A DNA stretch of 64,000 nt from Agromyces tardus (GTDB taxonomy: Bacteria > Actinomycetota > Actinomycetes > Actinomycetales > Microbacteriaceae). The stretch is taken from the NCBI RefSeq assembly GCF_003710805.1, contig NZ_RHHB01000011.1:19819-83818 (forward strand), written 5' to 3'. The notes below the pieces were generated by a model. It was given only the letters and a program-made list of their open reading frames with translations, did no database searches and had not been told where the DNA came from. Position 1 is the stretch's first letter. Each line of letters opens with the position of its first letter. This document shows positions 50,377-59,383 of the stretch, piece by piece. The position numbers were made by a program, and so were the translations under genes.

Positions 50377-51824
50377 GCCGGCTCCCCTGCTGACGCGGCG
50401 TCGAGCGCCGCTGCGCGCGGGCTGCCCGCAGGGCGGATCGCGCGGGGCAGGAGCAACCAGGCGGCGACGGCTGCGGCCGCCGCGAACCCCGCCGCGACGC
50501 GGAACGCCTGCCCCAGGTCCGAGGTCAGCGCGCCGGTGTCGACGACGCCCGTCCCTGCCGCCACCGCGGCGAGCACCGCGAGGCCGATCGCGCCGCCGAC
50601 CTGCTGGGAGGTGTTGTAGAAGCCCGCGGCGACACCCGACCGCTCGAGCGGCACGTTGCTCGTGGCCGACACGGTGCCGGCGACGAAGGCGAGTCCGAAG
50701 CCGATGCCGGTGACCAGCTGCGGCAGGAGCAGGTCGGCGACGAAGGACGACTGCGGGGCGAGGTCGGAGGTCCACGCCAACCCGGCGGCCGCGACGAGGA
50801 GGCCGGCGGCCAGCGGCATCCGCACGCCGAACTTCGCGATGATGCGGTGCGACAGGCCGTTGAAGACCACGAGCATGGCCACCGTGGGGATGACCGCGAG
50901 ACCCGCGCCCACCGGGCCGTACCCGCGCACGGCCTGGAGGTAGACGGTGAGCAGGAACCACATGGGCATCATCGCCATGGCGCTGAGCAGCACCGTGAGG
51001 TTGGCGCCGCGAAGGCCGCGAACGCGGAACAGCGACGGAGGGAGGAGCGGGTCGGCGGCGCGTCGCTCGATCGTCGCGAACAGGCCGAGCAGGGCCGCTG
51101 CGGCCGCCAGCGGAAGGAGGGCGCGGGCCGACAGCCATCCGCTCTCCGAGACGCCGATGAGCCCGTACACGAGGGCCAGCACGGCGCCGGTCGCCGTGGC
51201 CGCTCCGCCGAGGTCGAGCGAGAGCCGCCCGGCGCGCGCCGCCGCGGCGGGGAGTCGTCGGAGCGCGCCGGCGACGATGAGGATCCCCATCGGCACGTTG
51301 ATCCAGAGGATCGCGGGCCAGCCCCAGGCTTCGGTGAGGAGTCCGCCGAGGATGGACCCCGACGCACCCCCGAGACCGGCCGCCGCGCCCATCGTGCCCA
51401 GCGCGCGGTTCCGCCCGGGCCCGGGGGCGAAGATCGCCATCACGAGGGCCATGGCGGCCGGCGCCGTGAGCGCGGCTCCGACGCCCTGGACGGCCCGGGC
51501 TGCGACCAGGGCCTCGGGGGCCTGGGCGAGGGCGCCGGCCACGGAGGCCGCCGCGAACACGGCGACCCCGGCGACGAACACCCGCCGCGCACCGGCCACG
51601 TCGGCCAGCCGGCCGCCGAAGAGCAGGAGACCGCCGAACAGCAGGGCGTAGGCGTTGACCACCCAGGTGATCCCCTGCGGGCTGAAGCCGAGGTCGGCCT
51701 GCATCGAGGGAAGGGCGACGTTGACGATCGCGGAGTCCAGCACCAGCAGGAACTGGGTGGCCGCGAGCAGGACGAGGGCCAGGCGGGTCGGTCGGGCCGG
51801 CCCCGAGACGGGTGGACGGTTCAT
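50373..51824 (-). CDS. MFS efflux transporter, DHA2 (14-helix) type
   Basis: The 483-residue protein has about fourteen helices and the DHA2 motifs LVLDSAIVNVALPSMQADLG, GGRLADVAGARRVF (loop 2-3 motif), and GSILGGLLTEAWGWPAILW. Such proteins expel drugs and toxic compounds with protons. It is divergent from the TetR gene, with a 27-bp palindrome overlapping its promoter, so it is probably induced by its substrate. Confidence 0.92.
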   Translation of the reverse strand: MNRPPVSGPARPTRLALVLLAATQFLLVLDSAIVNVALPSMQADLGFSPQGITWVVNAYALLFGGLLLFGGRLADVAGARRVFVAGVAVFAAASVAGALAQAPEALVAARAVQGVGAALTAPAAMALVMAIFAPGPGRNRALGTMGAAAGLGGASGSILGGLLTEAWGWPAILWINVPMGILIVAGALRRLPAAAARAGRLSLDLGGAATATGAVLALVYGLIGVSESGWLSARALLPLAAAAALLGLFATIERRAADPLLPPSLFRVRGLRGANLTVLLSAMAMMPMWFLLTVYLQAVRGYGPVGAGLAVIPTVAMLVVFNGLSHRIIAKFGVRMPLAAGLLVAAAGLAWTSDLAPQSSFVADLLLPQLVTGIGFGLAFVAGTVSATSNVPLERSGVAAGFYNTSQQVGGAIGLAVLAAVAAGTGVVDTGALTSDLGQAFRVAAGFAAAAAVAAWLLLPRAIRPAGSPRAAALDAASAGEPA

Positions 51825-51843
51825 GGTGCGCTCCGGTTGATCT

Positions 51844-51870
51844 GATAAATACACGGACTGTGTAGTTATC
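51844..51870. promoter_or_regulatory. TetR operator between MFS and regulator
   Basis: GATAAATACAC (51844-51854) and GTGTAGTTATC (51860-51870) form 11-bp arms with one mismatch around a 5-bp centre, 20 bp from the MFS start and 43 bp from the regulator's GTG. Confidence 0.8.
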
Positions 51871-51913
51871 GAACGACACACCCTGATAAGTTATTCCGGG
51901 AAGGAGGCCACGA

Positions 51914-52510
51914 GTGGAGCCCCAGAACGCTCGGAGCCGACGCACGTACGCGGCGATCCTCGAGGCCGCGCGCGCGATCGTCGAGGAGCGCGGTGTGTCC
52001 GACCTGACGATGGGCGCCGTGGCCGAGCGAGCCGGCGTCACCCGGCGGTCGGTCTACCTCCGCTTCGACTCGCGCACCCGTCTGCTCACCGCCCTGTTCG
52101 ACCACGTCAACGAGCAGGAGGGCCTCGCCGCGTCGCTCCGGCCCGTGCACGAGGCACCCGATGCCGCCGCCGCCCTCACCGCCTGGGCTGCGCACGTCGC
52201 CCGCTTCCACCCGCGCATCGCCCGCGTCGCCCGAGCCGTGCACGCCGTGACGGAGCACGACGCGGATGCCGCCGAGCACTGGCGGCTCGTGCAGGCCGAC
52301 TGGCGCCGGCTGTGCCGGGAACTGGCCGAGCGGACTCGTGGCGAAGGGCGGCTCGCCGCGGGCTGGACGGTGGAGACGATGGCCGACATGCTCCAGGCGC
52401 TGATGTCGTTCGACGTGCTCGAGACGCTCGTCGGCCTGCACGGCTGGACCGGCGATGCCTCCGCGTCGCACCTCGCGCGGTTGGCGCACTCGACCTTTCT
52501 GCGGCCGTGA
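51914..52510 (+). CDS. TetR family repressor of the MFS pump
   Basis: The 198-residue protein has the TetR HTH (ARAIVEERGVSDLTMGAVAE, RAGVTRRSVYLRFDSRTRLL). An ideal AAGGAGG stands 6 nt before the GTG start. Divergent orientation and the operator support control of the MFS transporter. Confidence 0.9.
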   Translation: MEPQNARSRRTYAAILEAARAIVEERGVSDLTMGAVAERAGVTRRSVYLRFDSRTRLLTALFDHVNEQEGLAASLRPVHEAPDAAAALTAWAAHVARFHPRIARVARAVHAVTEHDADAAEHWRLVQADWRRLCRELAERTRGEGRLAAGWTVETMADMLQALMSFDVLETLVGLHGWTGDASASHLARLAHSTFLRP

Positions 52511-52594
52511 CGGCCCGCTTCGACCATCACGGCACGCTCGGGCGCGTCATCCGCGTCGCGCGACGGCACGCTCCTCGGCGAGCTGCCCCACGAC

Positions 52595-53263
52595 TCACGC
52601 GTGAGGAAGGACCGGGCGCTTCCGGTAGCTCCGGACCAGCAGGTAGGCACTGACGAGGAACGCCCAGCCCGGGAAGATCAACGTGGCCCACAGGCTGAGC
52701 GACACCACCACGAGGAGCACGGCGGCCAGGGCGTAGGTGACCAGCGACATCCACTTCGGCAGCGCCCCGGTACGCAGCCACAGCGTGCCGAGGGAGATCA
52801 TGAACACGCCGGCCATGCGCAGCGCGTACACGTTGCTGATCTGCAGCATCACGGCGCGCGCGAAGGCGAAGGCGGTGGTCTCCGGCTCGCCGCCCACGTC
52901 GACCGTCGCGAGGAGCGCCCCGGCGATGGCGGCCGCGACGAAGACCATGGCCAGGAAGAGGATGCCGCTGCCGAGGAACACCGAGGAGAAGAGCTTGTCC
53001 TCGCCCTCGCCGAACGTGTCGCGGAGCACCCCGAGGAACCACAGGAACGCGATCCCTGCGAACGGCATGATGCTGACCGCGAGCGTGATCCTCGTCGCCC
53101 CGTCGCCGCGCCAGTCCGCCTCCGCGGCGAGCGACCCCGGGAGCGCGGAGCGCAGCAGCACCAGGCTCGTCGCGAACAGCACCGCGAACAGCACGCCGGC
53201 GACGGCCGCCGCGCGCGGCGAGGCCAGGCGCCTTATGGCGGGCCGCTCCATCGCGTCGCTCAT
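52595..53263 (-). CDS. Conserved membrane protein, 222 residues
   Basis: Six helices are evident, for example [56 protein letters not shown] and [20 protein letters not shown]. The [16 protein letters not shown] loop and a soluble tail are conserved-looking, but I do not recognise the family. It stands alone between the TetR gene and the P-type ATPase. Confidence 0.7.
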   Translation of the reverse strand: MSDAMERPAIRRLASPRAAAVAGVLFAVLFATSLVLLRSALPGSLAAEADWRGDGATRITLAVSIMPFAGIAFLWFLGVLRDTFGEGEDKLFSSVFLGSGILFLAMVFVAAAIAGALLATVDVGGEPETTAFAFARAVMLQISNVYALRMAGVFMISLGTLWLRTGALPKWMSLVTYALAAVLLVVVSLSLWATLIFPGWAFLVSAYLLVRSYRKRPVLPHA

Positions 53264-53300
53264 GCCGGAAGGCTAGCGAGCGATCGCCGCGGCGATAGGG

Positions 53301-55871
53301 TCATCCGGCCCGACGGGCGGCGACGGCCTTGGCCACCTCGAACCACGCGACCCCGGCGAATCCGGCGATCATCGCGACGACCCAGTCGAGCGGCTCGAGC
53401 GGACCGAGGCCGAACGCGTCGCGGAACGCGGGCACGAGCAGGAGCGCGGCGAGGAGCCCGGTCGCGCCGAGGAGGATCCACTTGAGGGTGCGGTTGCGAC
53501 GTTCGCGGAAGGTGCGCCAGATGGGCAGACGCCACGATCGGTTCACGAGGATGAGGGCGAGGTTGCCGATCACGAGCGTTGCGAACGTGACCGACCGCAC
53601 GACCTCGTCGGGCCGGCCGTCGAACACGGCCCAGAGGTAGACCGCGAGCACCGCGGCGAGCGCCGACAGTCCCTGCACCACCGCGATGGTGAGGACGCGC
53701 GCGCCGAACAGCGGTTCGCCGAGGCCGCGCGGCGATTGCTCCATGATGTCGGGGTCGGCCTGCTCGGCCTCGAACACGATGGAGCACGCGGGATCGATGA
53801 TGAGCTCGATGAACGCGATGAGCGCGGGCAGCAGCACGAGCGGCCACTCGACGACGAACACCGGGATGAGCGACATGCCCACGATCGGCACGTGCACGGC
53901 GATGATGTACGCCATCGCCTTGCGCAGGTTGTCGAAGATGCCGCGACCCTGCCGGATGCCGCCCGCGATCGACGCGAAGTCGTCGTCGGTGATGACGAGC
54001 GCCGCCGATTCGCGGGCGACATCCGTGCCCCGTGCGCCCATCGCGATGCCGATGTCGGCCGCGCGCAGGGCGGGAGCGTCGTTGACGCCGTCGCCCGTCA
54101 TGCCCACGACCTCGTCGTCGGCCTGCAGCGCGCGCACGAGTCGCAGCTTCTGGTCGGGCACCATGCGCGCGAACACGCTCACGGTGCGGATGCGGCGGGC
54201 CAGCTCCTCGTCGCCCAGCTCCGCCAGCTCGGGGCCCGTGATCACCCCGCCGGCGCTGTCGAGGCCGATCTCCCGGGCGATCGCGAGCGCCGTGCCGGGG
54301 TAGTCGCCCGTGATCATGACCGTGCGCACGCCCGCGCGCGCGAGCTCGGCGACGGCCTCGCCGACCCCCGCCCGCACGGGGTCGTGGAGGCCCGCGAGCC
54401 CCACGAACTCGAAGTCGAAGTCGTGCTGCCCGGGCGGCAGCGCCTCGCCCCCGGCGAAGGTCGCCCGCGCGACGCCGAGCACGCGCAGTCCGGCGGATGT
54501 CGCGGCGTCGACCTGCCGGCGCAGGGACGCCATCGCGTCGGCGTCGAAATGGCACAGATCGGCGATCGCCTCCGGCGCCCCCTTCGCCGCGACGACGTAG
54601 TCGGCGCCGTCGGGCGATCGCCACACGTGCGCGAGCGCCAGCAGCTGCTCGGAGAGCGGGTACTCGCGCACGAGCTCCCAGCCCGGATGCAGGTGCTCCG
54701 TGCCCGCGAGCGCGCGGCCGCCGAGCGCCGTGAACGCCGTGTCCATGGGGTCGAAGGGGTCGACCGGGGAGGCGAGCACGGCGTACTCCGCGACCTCGTG
54801 GAACTCCTCGGGCAGCGGCGCCCCGGGCTCGACGACGTGGGTGCGCCCGCCGACCGTGAACTCGCGCACGGTCATCCGGTTCATCGTGAGCGTGCCGGTC
54901 TTGTCGACGCAGACGACCGTCGCCGAGCCGAGCGTCTCGATGACGGGCGGGCGGCGCGTGAGCACGTGGCGCTGCGACATCCGCCACGCCCCGAGTGCGA
55001 GGAAGACCGTGAGCACCACCGGGAACTCCTCGGGGAGCATGGCCATCGCCGTGGCGATGCCGGCGAGCACGCCCTCGAGCCACACCCCTCGAGTCAGGCC
55101 GTAGATCACGGCCACGGCCACGGCGGCGAGCACCCCCAGCACGGCGATGACGCGCACGAGGCGGTCGATCTCGCGCTGGAGCGGCGTCGGCCCCTCCTCG
55201 ATGGTGCGCAGCGCCGTGCCGATGCGACCGAGCTCGGTGTTCGACCCGGTGCCCTTCGCCAGGGCGATGGCGCGGCCCTTGACCACCAAGGTGCCCGAGT
55301 AGACCCACGGCGTGGCGTCGCCGCCGGGCGGCCCCATCGTCGCGGCGTCGGGCGGGCCGTCGACGCGCGTCTTGCGCACCGGCACCGACTCGCCCGTGAG
55401 TGCCGACTCGTCGACCGAGAGGTTGGCCGCCTCGGCGAGCGCGGCGTCGGCGGGCACGCGGTCGCCCTCGACGAGCACGATGACGTCGCCGCGCACGACC
55501 TCGCGGCCAGGGATGCGCAGCTGCCGCCCGTCGCGCACGACGAGCGCTCGTGGGGACGACAGGTCGCGCAGCGCCGAGAGGGCGTTCTCGGTCTTGTGCT
55601 CCTGGTAGATCGAGATGGTGATCACCACCACGACGAACGACATCAGGATGGCGCCGTCGAGCGGTTCGGCCAGTGCGAAGTTCACGGTGCCCGCGATCAG
55701 GAGCAGCAGGATCATCGGCTGGCGCACCACCGCCCACGCCTGCTGCAGGAGGTTGCGCGGCTTCGCCGTCGCCAGCTCATTGGGCCCGTCGGTCGCCAGC
55801 CGGCGCTCCGCCTCCGCGCTGGACAGGCCGCGCAGCTCGAGGAGCGGGGTGGTGTCGGGGGTCGGGCTCAT
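53301..55871 (-). CDS. P-type cation-transporting ATPase
   Basis: The 856-residue pump has an N-terminal cation-ATPase domain, actuator motif TGES (159-162), membrane motif PEEFPVVL (280-287), the phosphorylation site DKTGTLT with Asp 323, and MTGDGVNDAPALRAADIGIA in the hinge. It moves cations out of the cytosol at the cost of ATP. The M4 motif is PEEFP where calcium pumps usually have PEGLP, so the ion is uncertain (Ca, Mg or Mn). The length is slightly shorter than SERCA-type homologues. Single gene. Confidence 0.9.
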   Translation of the reverse strand: MSPTPDTTPLLELRGLSSAEAERRLATDGPNELATAKPRNLLQQAWAVVRQPMILLLLIAGTVNFALAEPLDGAILMSFVVVVITISIYQEHKTENALSALRDLSSPRALVVRDGRQLRIPGREVVRGDVIVLVEGDRVPADAALAEAANLSVDESALTGESVPVRKTRVDGPPDAATMGPPGGDATPWVYSGTLVVKGRAIALAKGTGSNTELGRIGTALRTIEEGPTPLQREIDRLVRVIAVLGVLAAVAVAVIYGLTRGVWLEGVLAGIATAMAMLPEEFPVVLTVFLALGAWRMSQRHVLTRRPPVIETLGSATVVCVDKTGTLTMNRMTVREFTVGGRTHVVEPGAPLPEEFHEVAEYAVLASPVDPFDPMDTAFTALGGRALAGTEHLHPGWELVREYPLSEQLLALAHVWRSPDGADYVVAAKGAPEAIADLCHFDADAMASLRRQVDAATSAGLRVLGVARATFAGGEALPPGQHDFDFEFVGLAGLHDPVRAGVGEAVAELARAGVRTVMITGDYPGTALAIAREIGLDSAGGVITGPELAELGDEELARRIRTVSVFARMVPDQKLRLVRALQADDEVVGMTGDGVNDAPALRAADIGIAMGARGTDVARESAALVITDDDFASIAGGIRQGRGIFDNLRKAMAYIIAVHVPIVGMSLIPVFVVEWPLVLLPALIAFIELIIDPACSIVFEAEQADPDIMEQSPRGLGEPLFGARVLTIAVVQGLSALAAVLAVYLWAVFDGRPDEVVRSVTFATLVIGNLALILVNRSWRLPIWRTFRERRNRTLKWILLGATGLLAALLLVPAFRDAFGLGPLEPLDWVVAMIAGFAGVAWFEVAKAVAARRAG

Positions 55872-55913
55872 GGGACCTTCCTGGTTCGAGCGGTCGGGGT
55901 GACGGGCAGCCGC

Positions 55914-56933
55914 CTACAGGTCCATCCGGATGCCGCGCCGGTGCGCCCACCACGCGACCGCCGACAGCACCGCGAGGATGACCGCGAGTTGCGCGGCCGC
56001 GAGCCAGTACGGCGCCCCGACGTACCACCACGCCACCGGCGGCACCACGACGATCGCGAGGATCACGAGATGGAGCACGTAGAGCGCGAGGGCGTTCTCG
56101 CCCCACCAGCAGAAGAACCCCGGGCGCTGCGCGACGACGCGAGACGCGAGGTCGAAGGCGAGAAAGACCAGGGCGCTGATCGCCAGGGTGACGAGCACGT
56201 AGCTGAGCGAGACGCGCACCTTGCTCACCGGCACGAGCACGGCCGCGATCGTCGCCGCGACCACCAGCAGCGCGCAGCAGATGCCGTACGGGCGAAGTCC
56301 CGACCGCCACACGTCGGCCACCGCGGTCGACATGAGCAGCAGCGCACCCCACGAGAGCGCGCCGAACAACCCGCCCTGCACCGAATGCAGCACGGACGGG
56401 AGCATGAACGCGTCGAGCGCCACCTGGTAGCCCCACAGGACCAGCAGTCCCACGCCGAAGCGGGCCCAGGCGGGCAGCCGGATGGCGGGCAGGCAGATCA
56501 GTCCGGCGACCCCGATGGCCTGCAGCACGCCCCAGTCGGTCGGCTGGGCGGCGAACGTCGTCGCGCCCGCCGCGATGATCGCGCCGATGCCGATGAGTGC
56601 CAGGTACCGCACCACGAAGTGGCGGACCGCGGGGGCGGTGCCCCGCCGCATCCGTCGCGCGAATGACGGCCCGTAGTTCAGGCCGATCACGAAGACGAAC
56701 GCCGGGGCGACGGTGTCGGCGATCGTGAGGCCGATGTCGGGGGCGTGCTTGAGGAACGCCGGCACCACCTCGACGCCGGCGAGGTGGTCCCCGCCGACCA
56801 TGAGGATGACGAGCACGCCGCGCAGGCGGTCGATGGAGAGGATCCGAGGCTCGGCCGCGGTGTTCCCGGGCGCTCGGGCGGCCTCGGGCGGTCGCGCATC
56901 CGCACCCGGCTCGTCTCGCGTCCCGGGTCGCAT
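55914..56933 (-). CDS. Acyltransferase-like membrane protein (DUF1624/HGSNAT-like)
   Basis: The 339-residue protein starts with a hydrophilic tail, then the acyltransferase-like RILSIDRLRGVLVILMVGGD-HL segment and about ten helices. The R-x-RG...H pattern at the first helix resembles heparan-alpha-glucosaminide acetyltransferase-like and acyltransferase_3 proteins, which acylate surface sugars. ATG 56933 and GTG 56942 are both possible; GGGGG stands 4 nt before the GTG. Acceptor unknown. Confidence 0.65.
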   Translation of the reverse strand: MRPGTRDEPGADARPPEAARAPGNTAAEPRILSIDRLRGVLVILMVGGDHLAGVEVVPAFLKHAPDIGLTIADTVAPAFVFVIGLNYGPSFARRMRRGTAPAVRHFVVRYLALIGIGAIIAAGATTFAAQPTDWGVLQAIGVAGLICLPAIRLPAWARFGVGLLVLWGYQVALDAFMLPSVLHSVQGGLFGALSWGALLLMSTAVADVWRSGLRPYGICCALLVVAATIAAVLVPVSKVRVSLSYVLVTLAISALVFLAFDLASRVVAQRPGFFCWWGENALALYVLHLVILAIVVVPPVAWWYVGAPYWLAAAQLAVILAVLSAVAWWAHRRGIRMDL

Positions 56934-56942
56934 GCCGCTCAC

Positions 56943-57148
56943 GGTACCCCCGCCCCACCGGGCCCGGCAGGTCGAAAGGCCGGTGTCAAGGGCCTTCTCA
57001 CGCGGTGGTCGAGCGCATAGCTTGGGCCACTGCGCCGCCGACACCCCGAGCGCGGACGCACGCGGGCAGGACCGCCCGCGCACCCGATGTTGTTGCCCCG
57101 ATCCCGCCGTCACGCCACCACTGCGACGCGGATCGGGGTGGAGGAATC
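56943..57148. other. Divergent promoter gap
   Basis: This 206-bp gap lies between the acyltransferase-like gene and the divergent membrane protein. A perfect TTGACA -35 is present on the minus strand (near 56984), but no clear -10 is at the right distance. I see no small gene. Confidence 0.35.
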
Positions 57149-57925
57149 GTGAGCCCATCCCACCCCCGTCCCCCGGTCGTCACCCGGACGATGCGCGCAC
57201 TCGCCCGCACACCGCGCGCGACCTACGCCGCGGTCGTCGCACCGGTCGCGCTCCTGCTCGTCGCTGTCGCCCTGCAGCCGTGGCTGCCGCCGAGCCACCT
57301 CCTGCGCGACAGCCAGGTGGTCGCCATCGCCCACGGCAGCCCGCACGCCGCCTACGGGCTCGTCTCCAACCTGGGCATCCTCGTCATGGCCCTCACGAGC
57401 GGTGCCGCACTCCTCGGCTGGATCGCCCTGCGGGCGACCCCGGGGCGGATGCGGTCGCTGCTGGGAGGCGCCGGCCTGCTCAGCCTGGCCGTCGTCCTCG
57501 ACGACCTGCTGCTCCTGCACGAGACGTTCACGTTCGCGACGTGGGCGCGACTCGCGTTCATCGTCGCGTACGCCGGCGCGTTCGCGTGGTTCCTCGTGCG
57601 GTTCCGCGCCCTGATCGAGCAGCGGCTCGACCTCGGGCTGCTCGTCCTCGCCGGTGCCGCACTCGGCTCGTCGCTGCTCGTCGACGCGGCACTGGAGGCC
57701 ACGCAGCTCTCCGTGCTCGTCGAGGACGGCGCCAAGCTCCTGGGCTTCGTGGCGTGGTCGGCGTTCGTGGTGCGTGCGGCGCTGGTCGCGCCGGGTGCGC
57801 GAGCGGATGCCGCCGGCGGCGCGCCGCCCACCGGTCTCGACGCTCCCACGACCGCCGCCACGCGGCATCCGTCGACGCACCCCTCCGCTCGGGCGGCGCC
57901 GGACGCGCTCCACGCACGCACCTGA
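57149..57925 (+). CDS. Hypothetical membrane protein, 258 residues
   Basis: Six hydrophobic segments are seen (AVVAPVALLLVAVALQPWLP, NLGILVMALTSGAALLGWIA, SLAVVLDDLLLLHETFTFA, LAFIVAYAGAFAWFLVRF, LGLLVLAGAALGSSLLVDAA, LLGFVAWSAFVVRAALV), then a Pro/Ala-rich tail. GTG 57149 has GGAGG 4 nt upstream; an ATG at 57191 is an alternative. The DDLLLLHE motif in a helix may bind something polar. Family not recognised. Confidence 0.55.
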   Translation: MSPSHPRPPVVTRTMRALARTPRATYAAVVAPVALLLVAVALQPWLPPSHLLRDSQVVAIAHGSPHAAYGLVSNLGILVMALTSGAALLGWIALRATPGRMRSLLGGAGLLSLAVVLDDLLLLHETFTFATWARLAFIVAYAGAFAWFLVRFRALIEQRLDLGLLVLAGAALGSSLLVDAALEATQLSVLVEDGAKLLGFVAWSAFVVRAALVAPGARADAAGGAPPTGLDAPTTAATRHPSTHPSARAAPDALHART

Positions 57926-57966
57926 GCGGCGCGCGTCAACGGCGCGACGAGGAGGCGCAACGAGTC

Positions 57967-59277
57967 TCAGGACGGCGTTCCGCCGTCGGCGGGCGCGACC
58001 GGCTCGGGCGCGCGTTCGGCGAAGTGCCGTCGCCGGCGCGACATCGTGGCGGGCGCCGACTCCGCCGCGGCGGGGTGCTCGGCCGCATGCCCCTCGTACC
58101 AGCGGTGGTAGAGCGCGACGAACGGCACCGACGTGAGCCCGTGCAGCACGACGCTCAGGGCGACGGTGACGAGCACGGTCGTGAGCACCACCTCGCTGTC
58201 GGGGATGCCGCGCTCCACCGCGAGCAGGACGAACACGAGCGAGGCGAGGCCGCGGGGACCGAACCATCCCAGGAACGCGACCGTCGGACGACCCACCCGC
58301 TCCCCGGCGAACGCGATCGCGACCGGGAGCATGCGCACGACGGTGAGGCTCAGCGCGGCGTAGAGCACGACCTGCCAGGTGAGGTACGGGATCGCGAGGG
58401 TCAGCATCAGCGCGCCGAAGCCGATCCACGTCACCGCCGCGAGGAAGCCGCCCGTCTCCTCGGTGAGGAGGGTGACGATCGAGCCGCGGGCGCCCGAGAC
58501 GCTGCCGAACGCGAGTCCGCCGACGAAGGCGGCGATGAAGCCGCTGCCCCCCAGCGCGAGCGCGATCGTGTACGCCGCGAGCGCCACCGCGAGCGGCACG
58601 ATCTGCCGCCACTCGTGGCCGATCCAACCGCGACGTTCGGCGGCGCGGAAGAGGAGGCCGCCCGCGATGCCCGCGACGAGGCCGCCCGTGAGCCCCCAGC
58701 CGATCTGCGCCGCCATGTTCCCGACGACGGCAGCGGCCGGCTGCGTCTCGAGGTCGGCGTTCGCGATCTCGAGCGCGACGAGGAAGAACGGAACCGCGAG
58801 GCCGTCGTTGAGGCCGCTCTCGACGTCGAGCGCCTGCCGCACGCGGGCCGGCACCGCCGGGTCGGTGACGACCTTCTGGCCGAGCGCGGCATCCGTCGAT
58901 GCGAGCATCGTCGCGAGGAGCACGACGGAGGCCAGGGGCATGCCGGGGAACGCGAGCGCGCCGGCGCCCACCCCGGCGATCATCGTGAGGGGCAGGCCGA
59001 TGAACAGCAGGCGGCTCGGCCACCCGAAGCCCTGTCGGAGCGATCGCAGGTCGAGCCGGCTGGCGTCGCTGAACAGGAGGAGCACGAGCGCGATCTCCGC
59101 CACCCGCTCGGCCGTCGCCGACTCGACCGAGATGTCGAGCCAGCCGAGCGCCGACCCGCCCACCACGAGTCCCGCGGCGGAGAGGAACAACGCCGACGTG
59201 ATGCCCCGCCGGTCGAGCGGCGCGGAGCACACGCTCCATACGATGATGATCGCCAGGATCGTCGTCGCTGCGACCAT
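57967..59277 (-). CDS. Cation:proton antiporter, CPA1 type
   Basis: The 436-residue transporter has twelve to thirteen helices. ASTDAALGQKVVTDPAVPAR and DVESGLNDGLAVPFFLVAL (conserved ND in the ion-binding helix) identify a sodium/proton exchanger domain. It likely exports Na+ or K+ in exchange for protons. The hydrophilic tail is short. ATG 59277 is favoured because it begins directly at the first helix. Confidence 0.9.
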   Translation of the reverse strand: MVAATTILAIIIVWSVCSAPLDRRGITSALFLSAAGLVVGGSALGWLDISVESATAERVAEIALVLLLFSDASRLDLRSLRQGFGWPSRLLFIGLPLTMIAGVGAGALAFPGMPLASVVLLATMLASTDAALGQKVVTDPAVPARVRQALDVESGLNDGLAVPFFLVALEIANADLETQPAAAVVGNMAAQIGWGLTGGLVAGIAGGLLFRAAERRGWIGHEWRQIVPLAVALAAYTIALALGGSGFIAAFVGGLAFGSVSGARGSIVTLLTEETGGFLAAVTWIGFGALMLTLAIPYLTWQVVLYAALSLTVVRMLPVAIAFAGERVGRPTVAFLGWFGPRGLASLVFVLLAVERGIPDSEVVLTTVLVTVALSVVLHGLTSVPFVALYHRWYEGHAAEHPAAAESAPATMSRRRRHFAERAPEPVAPADGGTPS

Positions 59278-59383
59278 GAGGCCCCCGCTCTCGATCGTGC
59301 GTCCCGCCTCGGGCGGGCCCACCGCAATCGTAGGGAGCGCACGGGTCGAGCTCAGGGACCTCCGACCCGAGCGGGCGGGAACG

